DNA of 64,000 bases from Serratia silvae (GCF_023282985.1 NZ_JAGQDC010000020.1:1-64000); one strand, 5' to 3'. Shown: positions 51,376-61,107, counted from the first letter of the stretch. The notes: generated by a model not told the origin, from the sequence alone. Numbers and translations: made by a program.

Positions 51376-53919
51376 TTATTTACTGACCTGTTCGGCCTTT
51401 GCCCTTATTTTTGCTGTACTCGCGGATTGGCAAGGTAACAGTAGGGTATTCATCAGCATCTCTGCTGGCAGTGGGGTCGGCATCCTGATTTCACACTGTG
51501 CCCCACCATCCCAGTAAACCGCCATGCTTTCCCCGGCCTTGATGCCACTCAGATAGATACTGCCACCGTCATTGACAATCCCCGTTTCCTGACTACGGGT
51601 ATTCATCACCGTGGCACCAAATGGCGGTACGCTACCATCCGCCAGCGTGATCACTGCCATGGCTTTTTCGCCGGCGATAATCTCAAACCGGCGGTAGCCG
51701 ATAGCTCCCTCGGTCAGCGTCGCCTGCACCACAGATTGTCTGGCCTCGGCGTTATCACCCAGTTTGTTCAGGTCGATACTGGCCTGATTACGGTAGTAGC
51801 TGTTGACATCACCAATCACCGCTTTACCCCAGGCGTTGGTATTGCTGGTACTGCCGTAACCACGAACAGGCACGTTCGGCACACCATAGGTATCAATCAA
51901 CATCCGGGTACCTCCTGCGATCCCTGTACGGTGTAGTGCCCCTCCATTTGGAGTCAGTGTAATGCCCCCCTGAGTGTTGATCCCCAGTGCGCTATATTGC
52001 CCTTGTTGGTAGTTGATATTGGCACTCATTTGTGTCAAATCCCCTTCATGGTTGTAGTAACCACTCAGGCTGCCCCCACCACGAGAATTGCCGAGGCTCA
52101 ATTGGTAGTTATTGTGATCGTCTGGTCGATTGTAATAACTCACTCGGTGCGTAGTGTCACCACGGTTTACTGTGGTGTTATAACTCACGTTTGCAGCCCT
52201 TCCCCACGGCAGCGACAAGGACAAGTACACCCCGTCATCATTGGTATCGTTATATCGGCTACGATAAGCAGATAACGACAGATTGACGTTGCGGATAGAA
52301 CCAATGTCAAATTGGCTTGATAATGTCAGGTTGTAGCGATTACTCGTTGGTCGATTCCAGTAAGTTTGATGGTCGTAATTAAAGTAGAGCGTGCTCGCCA
52401 ACTCCCGGAACTGCTTGTTAAAGGTGATGGTATACATCTCCTTATTATTGCTGGCACGGCTGTCAGAATTACGGGCGTCCAGGTACTCACTCATGCTCAT
52501 AAAATCCTGCTGCGAGAAACGATAACCCGCAAAAGTGACCTGACTGTCGTATTCATCAAAACTCTTTGAATAACTGAGACGGTATGAACCACCGCTGAGC
52601 GTTCTATCCAACTCCGGCAAGTGCGCCCATGATTGGGTAGCATCGAACGACAGCGCGCCCAAAATCATCAGGTCACGGCCTATCCCCAGAGACGCCGCGT
52701 TATAGTCCTTGCTCTGCACTACGCCACCATACAGCGACCAGCCGTTGCTAACTCCCCATGAAAACTCCCCATTATTGAACAACACTCCTGAAGAACGTTG
52801 CCGCCAGTCTGACGTTTTGCCCGTGGCCAGTTTGAAGCGTACCGATCCGGGCCGGGTTAAATAAGGAATGCTGGCAGTGTTCAGGTTAAATACCTGTACA
52901 CTGCCATCCAGCTCTTCGATCCGGACTTCCAGCTCGCCGTTCACCGCATCATTGATGTCCTGAATATGGAATGGCCCTGCCGCTACCTGAGTCTCGTACA
53001 GTATCCGCCCCTGCTGGCTAACGATCACCTTGGCGTTGGTTTTCGCCACGCCCACCACTTCTGGCGCGTAACCACGCAAATTCGGTGGCAACATCGTGTC
53101 GTCCGATGCCAGGCTGACCCCTCTGAACTGAAAGCTGTCGAATATACCCGAATCCAGATAGTTATCCCCGATAGTCAGTTTCGAGCGCAGCGCCGCAATA
53201 GCGCGATAGGCGTAATAACGGGTCCAATCCAATGGTTTGTTCGACGAATACTCCGAATTGACGTTGGCCTGCCAATTGGCCCGTAAACGCCAGCTCCCCA
53301 GATTGGCTCCGGCAACACCATTGCCACTCAGGTTGTAACTGTTGACTCCCGTATGCAGTCTTCTTTGTGCCTGCACATTCGTGTTGTAATCCAACAATAA
53401 GCCTGGAAGTCCATCCTCCCAGCGGGAGGGGGGATCCCAGTTGTCTGCGGTATATTCTAGGTAAGCTTGCGGGATATTCAGATAAAGTGTGGCGGTGGAT
53501 AAATCCCCACGTACTTCCATCCCCTTCAAATCACGTTCGTCCAGACATTCGCCCTGATGCCACCAGGTGAGATCCTTGACAATACCTTCTTTAAAACCCA
53601 GCTGTTCTACCAATGCTCTACTGACACAGGCTCGACTACCATTTGGATCATCTGGCGGTGCATAAAATGGGATCTGTTGTTCTGGTAGTGTATCCTTATT
53701 GGCATTTACCACCATGCTGTAGACTCCCGGCATGATGTACCCACCACGGGAGAACTGACTAAGATCTATATTTTTTCGATCATTGATATCCAACACGTCG
53801 GTGTTGAATTCTATTTCCTCTGCGGCTAAAACCACCTTTGTTACTGCACTTAGCGCCAGAGAAATGCAGACCCCTAACACTCTAAGACGAATTAGCTTCC
53901 CTGCAGGTGATAATTTCAT
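51376..53919 (-). CDS. fimbrial outer-membrane usher, MrpC-like
   Basis: An 847-residue FimD/PapC usher with a signal peptide ending VLA and the N-terminal chaperone-binding domain (EEIEFNTDVLDINDR). A beta-barrel with plug follows (RGVSLASDDTMLPPNLRGYAP region and the QGRILYETQVAAGPFHIQDI region). Two C-terminal domains end with a cysteine pair (AQCEI, LPCQS). Full length for the family. Third gene of the operon, as in MR/P. Confidence 0.93.
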   Translation of the reverse strand: MKLSPAGKLIRLRVLGVCISLALSAVTKVVLAAEEIEFNTDVLDINDRKNIDLSQFSRGGYIMPGVYSMVVNANKDTLPEQQIPFYAPPDDPNGSRACVSRALVEQLGFKEGIVKDLTWWHQGECLDERDLKGMEVRGDLSTATLYLNIPQAYLEYTADNWDPPSRWEDGLPGLLLDYNTNVQAQRRLHTGVNSYNLSGNGVAGANLGSWRLRANWQANVNSEYSSNKPLDWTRYYAYRAIAALRSKLTIGDNYLDSGIFDSFQFRGVSLASDDTMLPPNLRGYAPEVVGVAKTNAKVIVSQQGRILYETQVAAGPFHIQDINDAVNGELEVRIEELDGSVQVFNLNTASIPYLTRPGSVRFKLATGKTSDWRQRSSGVLFNNGEFSWGVSNGWSLYGGVVQSKDYNAASLGIGRDLMILGALSFDATQSWAHLPELDRTLSGGSYRLSYSKSFDEYDSQVTFAGYRFSQQDFMSMSEYLDARNSDSRASNNKEMYTITFNKQFRELASTLYFNYDHQTYWNRPTSNRYNLTLSSQFDIGSIRNVNLSLSAYRSRYNDTNDDGVYLSLSLPWGRAANVSYNTTVNRGDTTHRVSYYNRPDDHNNYQLSLGNSRGGGSLSGYYNHEGDLTQMSANINYQQGQYSALGINTQGGITLTPNGGALHRTGIAGGTRMLIDTYGVPNVPVRGYGSTSNTNAWGKAVIGDVNSYYRNQASIDLNKLGDNAEARQSVVQATLTEGAIGYRRFEIIAGEKAMAVITLADGSVPPFGATVMNTRSQETGIVNDGGSIYLSGIKAGESMAVYWDGGAQCEIRMPTPLPAEMLMNTLLLPCQSASTAKIRAKAEQVSK

Positions 53920-53975
53920 ATCCCTAACCTTTTCTAGCGTCCTTCATTCTATGGTGTATGCTAATAATAATAATT

Positions 53976-54509
53976 TTAGAAATAATCCAATTTAAATCGG
54001 ACTGAGGAAAAGTACTTTCCAGACTTCAAAATGGGATTATTAGCAACTAATCTCACCGTATAATTAAGTTTCATATCCCACGAGGTAATGCTCCTGGAAG
54101 GCAAGGGGGTGCCTGGCCTGGCAATATTACCATCAGCATCATTAATCTGTAGCGAAATACCTGATGTCGAGCCATGTAAACCAAATCCATCCCCTTGGGC
54201 ATCACCATCAAACGTCATCTGGAAGTACTTCCAGGCCGAGGAGGAACTGTCAGATTGTTCTAACGCGCAACTCGTTAACTCAATCGAAAATGGCTTGCTG
54301 CTTCCTGGCTCATTAGAAATGATATCATTCAACGTTACTATAGCCATATCGACAGTCTGTTCGCGGCTTATCAACTTTATTGCACACGCAGTATCAATAA
54401 TGGCTCCTTGCATATTAACCCGGCCCTGCCCAATAACGATATGGTTTGCAAAAGATGCAATTGGCATGATGATTAATATGAAAGAAAACATTATAGAAAT
54501 GTTCGTCAT
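53976..54509 (-). CDS. minor fimbrial subunit, MrpB-like
   Basis: A 177-residue pilin with a signal peptide ending SFA. The cysteine pair lies in DTACAIKL and LTSCALEQ, and the C-terminal strand is SSVRFKLDYF. ATG 54509 was chosen because GGAG lies just before it; the ORF extends further upstream without support. By position it is the likely MrpB (anchor or terminator) subunit. A terminator hairpin precedes it, so it should be made far less than the major subunit. Confidence 0.8.
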   Translation of the reverse strand: MTNISIMFSFILIIMPIASFANHIVIGQGRVNMQGAIIDTACAIKLISREQTVDMAIVTLNDIISNEPGSSKPFSIELTSCALEQSDSSSSAWKYFQMTFDGDAQGDGFGLHGSTSGISLQINDADGNIARPGTPLPSRSITSWDMKLNYTVRLVANNPILKSGKYFSSVRFKLDYF

Positions 54510-54545
54510 TCCCCGCTCCGTGATTAATGCCATTCTTAACCTATT

Positions 54546-54572
54546 AAAAGGCATGCGGATATTTCCGCATGC
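54546..54572 (-). terminator. attenuator after the major fimbrial subunit
   Basis: On the - strand GCATGCGGA / TCCGCATGC with a short AT loop is followed by four T. It lies between the major subunit and the MrpB-like gene. It would let most transcripts end after the major subunit. Confidence 0.8.
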
Positions 54573-54604
54573 AAATAAGATCATACCAATAACAAACGGT
54601 TAAA

Positions 54605-55168
54605 TTATTGGTAGGCCAGGGTAAAGTCGGCAACTGCCTGGAATTTACCTTCAGTCACAGGTTCAACAGGTGCTGCACCTTCACCGGTAGCGGCGGTATG
54701 ACCTTGCAGGTAAGCGGAGAAGTTCAAGGTGTTGTTACCATCCTGCAGTTGCTGTGGGTTACTCTTAGTGCCCAGCTTGATCAGTGAGCCAGCCCCGTCA
54801 GTAATTGCTATGCTAGCACCTTTGGCATGACCAGTGATCCCCAGCAGGCCAGAGTCAGCGGTAGAAGTACTACCTGCGCTGGTAAAGGTCAATGTCACCT
54901 TGTTCTTGCCTTCACTTAAGTCACAATTTTCCAGATCAACAGTAAAGTTACGTGGAGATGACTTGCCGCCGTTCTTCAACTCGAATTTGGAAATCTGACC
55001 CAGTTCAACGGTTTGGTCGCTGGTTTTTGGGGAGATAGAGCATGGTGCATCAATAATAGAACCGGTAAAGGTAACTTTACCACTTCCCTGATCTACCACA
55101 GCAGCTTGAGCTACAGAAGAGATCCCAAAGGCCATTACCGCTGCCAGCATGATTTTGTTCAGTTTCAT
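54605..55168 (-). CDS. major fimbrial subunit, MrpA-like
   Basis: A 187-residue pilin with a signal peptide ending AQAA. The mature part starts VVDQGSGKVTFTGSIIDAPCSI, has a second cysteine in ENCDL, and ends VADFTLAYQ. It is the first gene of the operon and the most typical major-subunit sequence. It is followed by an attenuator. AAAGGATG precedes the ATG. It would form the pilus rod. Confidence 0.9.
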   Translation of the reverse strand: MKLNKIMLAAVMAFGISSVAQAAVVDQGSGKVTFTGSIIDAPCSISPKTSDQTVELGQISKFELKNGGKSSPRNFTVDLENCDLSEGKNKVTLTFTSAGSTSTADSGLLGITGHAKGASIAITDGAGSLIKLGTKSNPQQLQDGNNTLNFSAYLQGHTAATGEGAAPVEPVTEGKFQAVADFTLAYQ

Positions 55169-55635
55169 TTTAACTACATCCTTTAATCAAAATTTGTCTT
55201 TTATGTCACCATTAATCCGCATCATCATTGATGGGAGGTGGCATAAATCCCTGCGCTTATTCGTATGCCGCGAATAAATCCTAACGACGACATTAATGGT
55301 AAGGATGACCCAGGGTAAAAGGAAGATAACCCTTGTAATCAGAAATAATTAGTTTTATAACCCTGATTAATGATTGTTTTTAGTTTAAAGCTCTGTTTCG
55401 GGCTGGCTGTAAAAATATATCAACAGGTAATATTTATAGGAATTCAATAAATTATTAATGAAAGGGGCGCAGTTAGATGATGTCTTGGCTCTGGATATGA
55501 ACCTACACTAAATTCCCCCCAAAAAAGCGGTGTTGTTGGCAGGGGAGCTAGTTGTCATGCCGCGTGAGGCATGTAGTAAAATGTAAGTTGCAACATCCAA
55601 AGATTACATAAATTATAAATTAGTAGGATAACAAC
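55169..55635. other. AT-rich leader region of the MR/P-like operon
   Basis: No coding ORF is seen. The sequence is AT-rich and should hold the operon promoter. A 9-bp inverted repeat (ACCATTAAT at 55208 and ATTAATGGT at 55292) is too short to call an invertible switch, and no recombinase gene lies nearby. No other motif was recognised. Confidence 0.5.
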
Positions 55636-55754
55636 ATGAAAAAATCGTCATTATCTTACTGCTGCTTATCATTTTGCGTGCATTATATGCATTCGTCGAT
55701 AAGCTAGCTGTGGTAGGGAACATCCTCTTTAAAACGACGTATACCCATAGTTAA
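55636..55754 (+). pseudogene. small membrane ORF with apparent A-run frameshift
   Basis: An ATG with an AGGA ribosome site is followed by six A. In the direct frame it stops after 23 codons with a Cys-rich, unlikely sequence. If one more A is read (or a -1 slip occurs in the A run), the frame gives MKKIVIILLLLIILRALY, continuing for 39 residues in all to a TAA at 55752. That is a plausible single-helix membrane protein. Either a recent single-base loss, a sequencing error in a homopolymer, or a recoding site. Confidence 0.4.
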
Positions 55755-55810
55755 CTGGCAACGGAGTAAAGCCCTACTTCTGGAGCAACATTACTATTAT
55801 TTCAGCAATA

Positions 55811-55844
55811 TTAATGCCAGTCAGTTAAGGCTGACTGGCATTAA
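55811..55844. terminator. 14-bp perfect hairpin downstream of qorA
   Basis: TTAATGCCAGTCAG / CTGACTGGCATTAA around a 6-base loop, 17 bases after the qorA stop on the - strand. There is no T tract, so it is either a weak terminator or a 3'-end stabiliser. Confidence 0.65.
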
Positions 55845-55860
55845 CCTCTGTGGAGTGGCA

Positions 55861-56850
55861 TTACAGCCCTGGAATTAACAGGCTGGAGCCACTGGTCTGG
55901 CGGTTTTCCAGGATCTGATGTGCCCGTTGGGCATCCGCCAAGGCAAACTTCTGCGCTTCCTTCACGTCAACTTTAATCGCACCGCTGCCAATCAGCGAAA
56001 ACAGCTCATTACTGGCAAACTGCAATTCCTGACGGTTGGTGATGTAACCGTTGAGTGAAGGGCGGGTGACGTACAGCGAGCCTTTCTGGTTGAGCAACGC
56101 CAGATCGACGCCGGTAACCGGGCCGGAGGCGTTACCAAAGCTCACCATCAGCCCACGGCGCTTCAGGCTGTTCAAGGAATCCTGCCAGGTGCTTTGCCCT
56201 ACGGAATCATAGACCACGTTAACCTTCTCGCCGTTGGTCAGTTCGGCTACCCGCTGGGCGATGTTTTCCTGGTGATAATTGATGGTGGCCCAGGCTCCGG
56301 CACGCAAGGCAAGCGCTGCTTTTTCATCTGAACCCACACTGCCGATCAGTTTGGCGCCCAACGCTTTGGCCCACTGGCAGGCGATTAGTCCAACGCCCCC
56401 GGCGGCGGCATGGAACAGGAACACCTCGCCCGGTTTGATCTCATAGGTTTGTCGCAACAGATAATGTACGGTCAGCCCTTTCAGGAACGAGGCGGCACCC
56501 TGTTCGAAAGTGAGGTTATCCGGCAGGATCGCCAGCTTTTCCAACGGAACGTTGTGCACCTCGCTGTAGGCACCCAGTGTAGACTGGGCATACACCACGC
56601 GATCACCCGGTTTGACCGCGCTGACGCCAGCCCCGACCTTGGTGACTACCCCGGCGGCTTCGGTGCCCAACCCACTAGGGAAGTTTGCCGGTGGGTACAG
56701 GCCGCTACGTACGTAGGTATCGATATAGTTGATACCGATTGCCTTGTTCTCTACCTGAACCTCGCTCGCTGCGGGATCGACAGGAATGAAATCAACATAC
56801 TGCAGCACTTCCGGGCCGCCGGTGGCGGAGAATTGGATGCGTTTTGACAT
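55861..56850 (-). CDS. qorA: NADPH:quinone reductase
   Basis: Zinc-independent medium-chain reductase (zeta-crystallin type) that reduces quinones with NADPH. The 329-residue protein (E. coli 327) has GINYIDTYVRSGLYP near the N-terminus and the Rossmann motif FHAAAGGVGLIACQWAK (about residues 143-159). It lacks the zinc-ligand cysteines of alcohol dehydrogenases. It is divergent from dnaB, as in E. coli, but is separated from pspG by the fimbrial operon. Confidence 0.94.
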   Translation of the reverse strand: MSKRIQFSATGGPEVLQYVDFIPVDPAASEVQVENKAIGINYIDTYVRSGLYPPANFPSGLGTEAAGVVTKVGAGVSAVKPGDRVVYAQSTLGAYSEVHNVPLEKLAILPDNLTFEQGAASFLKGLTVHYLLRQTYEIKPGEVFLFHAAAGGVGLIACQWAKALGAKLIGSVGSDEKAALALRAGAWATINYHQENIAQRVAELTNGEKVNVVYDSVGQSTWQDSLNSLKRRGLMVSFGNASGPVTGVDLALLNQKGSLYVTRPSLNGYITNRQELQFASNELFSLIGSGAIKVDVKEAQKFALADAQRAHQILENRQTSGSSLLIPGL

Positions 56851-57013
56851 GTTGCTACCTCGTTTAAATGGCTATTTTCACCCTACGCGTTTCAGTCCAG
56901 ACTATCCAGCCCGCCGCGCAGCGATTAATATTTTTGCACAGGTTTGTCGCGTGAAATCACGTATACTCTCGCGTCAGGTACCCCCATTCGCAACTGAATA
57001 AAGAATAGGCTTC

Positions 57014-58426
57014 ATGGCAGGCAAAAAACCAACCAACAAGACAAACACGTTCGAACCCAGAGACCGCCAGATGGAAGGGCTGAAGATGCCGCCACATTCG
57101 CTGGAGGCGGAGCAGTCCGTGTTGGGCGGTTTGATGCTGGATAACGAACGCTGGGATAACGTGGCGGAACGCGTGGTCGCCAATGACTTCTTCAGCCGTC
57201 CTCACCGCCTGATCTTTACCGAAATGCAGCGTCTGCTGGAGATGAGCCGGCCAATCGACCTGATCACGCTGTCCGAATCGTTGGAACAGAGGGGCGATCT
57301 GGAGACGGTGGGGGGATTTGCCTATCTGGCAGAATTATCGAAAAACACCCCAAGTGCGGCCAACATCGGTGCTTATGCTGATATCGTACGTGAACGTGCG
57401 GTAGTCCGCGAAATGATCTCCGTTGCTAACGAAATCGCCGATGCGGGTTACGATCCGCAAGGGCGCAGTAGCGAAGATTTGCTCGATCTGGCCGAATCCC
57501 GGGTATTCCAGATCGCGGAGAACCGTGCCAGTAAAGATGAAGGCCCCAAAGGCATCGAACGTATTCTGGAAGATACCGTCGCCCGTATCGAGCAGCTCTA
57601 TCAGCAGCCGCACGACGGTGTTACCGGCGTAGACACCGGTTATCACGATCTCAACAAGAAAACCGCTGGTCTGCAAAAATCTGACCTGATCATCGTCGCA
57701 GCCCGTCCGGCAATGGGTAAAACCACCTTTGCGATGAACCTGTGCGAGCACGCCGCGATGACGCAGGATAAACCGGTGCTGATCTTCAGCCTGGAGATGC
57801 CCTGCAACCAGATCATGATGCGTATGCTGGCTTCACTATCGCGCGTGGATCAGACCCGTATCCGTACCGGCCAACTGGATGATGAGGATTGGGCGCGGAT
57901 CTCGAGCACCATGGGGATCCTGCTGGAGAAGCGCAATATGTATATTGACGACTCCTCTGGCCTGACGCCAACCGAAGTGCGCTCCCGTGCGCGGCGTATT
58001 TTCCGTGAACATGACGGGATCAGCCTGATCATGATCGACTACCTGCAGTTGATGCGGGTGCCGTCACTCTCCGACAACCGTACCTTGGAGATTGCCGAAA
58101 TTTCCCGCTCGCTAAAAGCCTTGGCGAAAGAGTTGCAGGTGCCGGTAGTGGCGCTGTCGCAGTTGAACCGTAGCCTGGAGCAGCGCGCCGATAAGCGCCC
58201 GGTTAACTCCGACCTGCGTGAATCCGGCTCCATCGAGCAGGATGCCGACCTGATTATGTTCATTTACCGTGATGAGGTTTATCACGAGAACAGCGATCTG
58301 AAAGGGATTGCCGAAATTATTCTGGGTAAGCAGCGTAACGGCCCGATCGGTACCGTACGCCTGACCTTTAACGGCCAGTGGTCGCGCTTCGATAACTATG
58401 CGGGGCCACAATATGATGATGAATAA
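57014..58426 (+). CDS. dnaB: replicative DNA helicase DnaB
   Basis: Hexameric 5'-3' helicase of the replication fork. The 470-residue protein (E. coli 471) has the N-terminal primase-binding domain (PHSLEAEQSVLGGLM), a linker and a RecA-like domain. That domain carries Walker A ARPAMGKTTFAM (about 229-240), Walker B SLIMIDYLQLM and the conserved QLNRSLEQR segment. No intein is present. The ATG at 57014 is in the usual place. It is followed by alr after 17 bases. Confidence 0.98.
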   Translation: MAGKKPTNKTNTFEPRDRQMEGLKMPPHSLEAEQSVLGGLMLDNERWDNVAERVVANDFFSRPHRLIFTEMQRLLEMSRPIDLITLSESLEQRGDLETVGGFAYLAELSKNTPSAANIGAYADIVRERAVVREMISVANEIADAGYDPQGRSSEDLLDLAESRVFQIAENRASKDEGPKGIERILEDTVARIEQLYQQPHDGVTGVDTGYHDLNKKTAGLQKSDLIIVAARPAMGKTTFAMNLCEHAAMTQDKPVLIFSLEMPCNQIMMRMLASLSRVDQTRIRTGQLDDEDWARISSTMGILLEKRNMYIDDSSGLTPTEVRSRARRIFREHDGISLIMIDYLQLMRVPSLSDNRTLEIAEISRSLKALAKELQVPVVALSQLNRSLEQRADKRPVNSDLRESGSIEQDADLIMFIYRDEVYHENSDLKGIAEIILGKQRNGPIGTVRLTFNGQWSRFDNYAGPQYDDE

Positions 58427-58443
58427 TCAGCTAAGGAATTGAA

Positions 58444-59523
58444 ATGAAAGCGGCAACTGCTGTCATCGATCGCCGCGCTCTGCGACATAACCTGCAACAG
58501 ATCCGTCGCCTGGCGCCGCAAAGCCGCCTGATTGCCGTGGTGAAAGCCAACGCCTATGGACATGGCCTGTTGGAAACGGCTCACACCCTGCAAGATGCCG
58601 ACTGTTACGGCGTAGCGCGTATCGGCGAAGCGTTGATGCTGCGTGCCGGTGGCATCGTCAAACCGATCCTGCTGCTGGAGGGTTTCTTCTGTGCAGACGA
58701 TCTGCCCGCGTTGGTGGCGAATAATATCGAAACCGCCGTTCACAGCATCGAACAACTCGAGGCACTGGAGCAGATTGAACTGGCGCACCCGGTGTCGGTA
58801 TGGATGAAGCTGGACAGTGGTATGCATCGCCTGGGCGTGCGTCCGGAACAGGCAGAGGCGTTCTACCAGCGTTTGAGTGCCTGTCGCAACGTGGTGCAGC
58901 CGGTCAATATCATGAGCCACTTCAGCCGTGCCGACGAGCCGCTGGTGGATGCGACCGAAAAGCAAATCAGCTGCTTTGAGCACTTCGCCAACGATAAGCC
59001 GGGGCTGAAGTCGATCGCGGCTTCCGGCGGGATCTTGCTGTGGCCACAGGCTCATTTTGACTGGGTACGCCCGGGGATTATTCTGTATGGCGTATCCCCG
59101 TTGGAAGAGCCTTACGCCGATCACTTTGGGCTGCAACCAGCCATGACGCTTAAATCCAGTCTGATTGCGGTGCGTGAGCATCGAGCCGGGGAACCGGTGG
59201 GCTACGGTGGACTATGGGTGAGTGAACGAGATACCCGCCTGGGCGTAGTGGCGATGGGCTATGGCGACGGTTATCCACGCAGTGCGCCTTCTGGCACGCC
59301 GGTCTGGCTGAACGGACGTGAAGTACCGATTGTCGGCCGCGTCTCCATGGATATGATTTCCGTCGATCTGGGGCCGGATGCCAGCGATAAAGTGGGTGAT
59401 GAAGTGGTGCTGTGGGGCACTGAGCTGCCGGTTGAGCGGGTGGCTGCCTCTAGCGGCATCAGCGCCTATGAGCTGATCACCAAGCTGACCCAGCGCGTCA
59501 CAATGGAATATATCGGCGAGTAA
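58444..59523 (+). CDS. alr: alanine racemase, biosynthetic
   Basis: PLP enzyme that makes D-alanine for peptidoglycan. The 359-residue protein matches the E. coli length. The PLP lysine is Lys34 in [10 protein letters not shown] and the second catalytic base is Tyr254 in VGYGGLW. The VGRVSMDMI segment is present. It is probably cotranscribed with dnaB. The ATG follows AAGGAA. Confidence 0.97.
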   Translation: MKAATAVIDRRALRHNLQQIRRLAPQSRLIAVVKANAYGHGLLETAHTLQDADCYGVARIGEALMLRAGGIVKPILLLEGFFCADDLPALVANNIETAVHSIEQLEALEQIELAHPVSVWMKLDSGMHRLGVRPEQAEAFYQRLSACRNVVQPVNIMSHFSRADEPLVDATEKQISCFEHFANDKPGLKSIAASGGILLWPQAHFDWVRPGIILYGVSPLEEPYADHFGLQPAMTLKSSLIAVREHRAGEPVGYGGLWVSERDTRLGVVAMGYGDGYPRSAPSGTPVWLNGREVPIVGRVSMDMISVDLGPDASDKVGDEVVLWGTELPVERVAASSGISAYELITKLTQRVTMEYIGE

Positions 59524-59529
59524 CGTCCC

Positions 59530-59568
59530 CTCACCCCAACCCTCTCCCTGTGGGTGGGTTAGGGTGAG
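59530..59568. repeat. REP-like palindrome between alr and pheC-like gene
   Basis: CTCACCCCAACCC pairs with GGGTTAGGGTGAG with one mismatch. It lies between two converging genes. The CCCTCACCCCAACCCTCTCCC type is a common intergenic palindrome in enterobacteria; a partial copy (CCCAACCCTCTCCC) is also seen at about 148-161. It probably ends or stabilises both transcripts. Confidence 0.55.
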
Positions 59569-59575
59569 AGCAACC

Positions 59576-60343
59576 TTACTTCTTCACCGCCAGCCACTGG
59601 CCGATAATCTTCTGGTACTCCCCGCTGGCCTTGCTCAAGTGAAGCCACTGATCGACATACAGCTTCCAACTCATATCATCGCGCGGCAGCATATAAGCCT
59701 TCTCACCGTACTGCATCGGCTTATTCGGGTTCACAGCACACAGCTTGGGATAGCGTTTCTGCTGGTACAGCGCTTCGGAGGCATCGGTGATCATCACGTC
59801 GGCCTTGCGGTCAACCAACTGCTGGAAAATGCCCATATTATCGTGTGACAGCGTCAGTTTGGCCTTGGGCAGATGAGTGCGGACAAAGGCTTCGTTGGTG
59901 CCACCGGCAGGCTCGATCAGCCGCACCGCAGGCTTATTAATCTGTGCGACGGTGCGGTATTTTTTCACGTCGGTACAACGCACCAGTGGGATCTTACCGT
60001 CGGTATCAAGCCGCTCGGCAAAAAACACCTGCTTTTGGCGCTCCAGCGTCACTGAGATCCCCCCCATGGCGATATCACATTTCCCGGCCACGAAGTCAGG
60101 CGTCAGGGTTTTCCAGGTCGTTTTTACCCATTTCACTTTGGCCCCCAGGCTGTTGGCCAGCGACTCGGCCATGGCGATATCAATGCCTTCGTAACTGCCA
60201 TCCTCTTTCAGGAAGGTATAGGGCTTGTAATCGCCAGTGGTACAGACCGTCAGCGTTTTTTGCTGCAATACCTTGTCCAGATTAGATTGCGCGCTGGCGC
60301 TCCCGGTGGCGACCAGCAAGGCGAGAAGCAGTAGTTTTTTCAT
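59576..60343 (-). CDS. pheC: periplasmic cyclohexadienyl dehydratase, PheC-like
   Basis: A 255-residue secreted protein of the type 2 solute-binding fold, signal peptide ending ASA. It resembles Pseudomonas PheC across its length (TTGDYKP, DIAMGGIS, GGTNE, DNMGIFQQLVD, EKAYMLPRD, YVDQWLH). Lys117 (DGKIP) and Glu190 (TDASEA) line up with the Lys100 and Glu173 reported as key catalytic residues of PheC. It would convert prephenate or arogenate to phenylpyruvate or phenylalanine. ATG 60343 follows AAGGAAA. No ABC permease or ATPase is adjacent, which argues against a transport role. A binding protein remains possible. Confidence 0.7.
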   Translation of the reverse strand: MKKLLLLALLVATGSASAQSNLDKVLQQKTLTVCTTGDYKPYTFLKEDGSYEGIDIAMAESLANSLGAKVKWVKTTWKTLTPDFVAGKCDIAMGGISVTLERQKQVFFAERLDTDGKIPLVRCTDVKKYRTVAQINKPAVRLIEPAGGTNEAFVRTHLPKAKLTLSHDNMGIFQQLVDRKADVMITDASEALYQQKRYPKLCAVNPNKPMQYGEKAYMLPRDDMSWKLYVDQWLHLSKASGEYQKIIGQWLAVKK

Positions 60344-60567
60344 CAAATTTCCTTTTCGTGTCGGCAAATACATTTGTGGTTTTATGCGCGGTTTTGCCGT
60401 TAATTGTTGTTGGTTTGCGTAATTTAGCCGTTTTTTATGCCATTTATGAGCAGGGAAGCTGGCTTTGCTGCTGCGTCTCTCACAACCCGCCAGCACCGAT
60501 GGTTGCAAGGCTGAAAAAGCTGTTAGGCTGTAGCGTCAACATTTATTAACACATTTTACAGGTGGCT

Positions 60568-61035
60568 ATGTACAACATTGACGATTTTGATATGAAAATC
60601 CTGACGCTGTTACAGGCCAATGGCCGTCTGACCAATCAGGAACTGAGCGAACTGGTCGGGCTTTCGGCCTCGCAATGCTCGCGCCGCCGTATTAGCCTGG
60701 AGCAGGCCCAGTTGATTAAAGGGTATCACGCCCGGCTGGCGCCGGAGGCGGTAGGATTGGGACTGGTAGGGTTGATCGAGGTGAGCCTGCTAACCCATAC
60801 CCAAGAACAGATCGACAGTTTCCATCAGATGCTGGCAGAAGTGGACGCCATTGTTGATGTTTATAAAACCACTGGTGATGCAGACTACCTGCTTAAAGTC
60901 GCGGTAGCAGACCTGCCCGCGTTAAGTGAATTTATCAGCCAGACACTTTCCCGCCATAAAAGCGTCGGGCATATCAAAACGGCGGTGGTGCTGGAACGGA
61001 TCAAAGAAAACGGTTTACTGCCAGTGGCGAGATAA
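60568..61035 (+). CDS. Lrp/AsnC-family transcriptional regulator
   Basis: A 155-residue regulator. The N-terminal HTH has IDDFDMKILTLLQANGRLTN and recognition helix SASQCSRRRISLEQ. A C-terminal RAM-type ligand domain carries the typical YKTTGDADYLLKV. It is not Lrp or AsnC itself (shorter and different N-terminus). ATG 60568 lies 5 bases after AGG; a GTG at 60562 is also in frame. It is divergent from the pheC-like gene and 72 bases before tyrB, so it may control one or both in response to an aromatic or branched amino acid (inference). Confidence 0.88.
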   Translation: MYNIDDFDMKILTLLQANGRLTNQELSELVGLSASQCSRRRISLEQAQLIKGYHARLAPEAVGLGLVGLIEVSLLTHTQEQIDSFHQMLAEVDAIVDVYKTTGDADYLLKVAVADLPALSEFISQTLSRHKSVGHIKTAVVLERIKENGLLPVAR

Positions 61036-61107
61036 AGCTAAAACCCAACGCCAATTTGTGGCTATAGTAGGCTGTATCCGAACAACCAAAATCAGGAGAA
61101 CCAACCC

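Noticed and set aside
55208-55300. 9-bp inverted repeat (ACCATTAAT / ATTAATGGT) upstream of the MR/P-like operon as an invertible promoter
   Set aside because: Known fimbrial switches have longer inverted repeats and a nearby recombinase gene; neither is present.
59576-60343. Reading of the PheC-like gene as part of an amino-acid ABC importer
   Set aside because: No permease or ATPase gene is adjacent, and the catalytic Lys/Glu pair of PheC is conserved. A binding role is not fully excluded.
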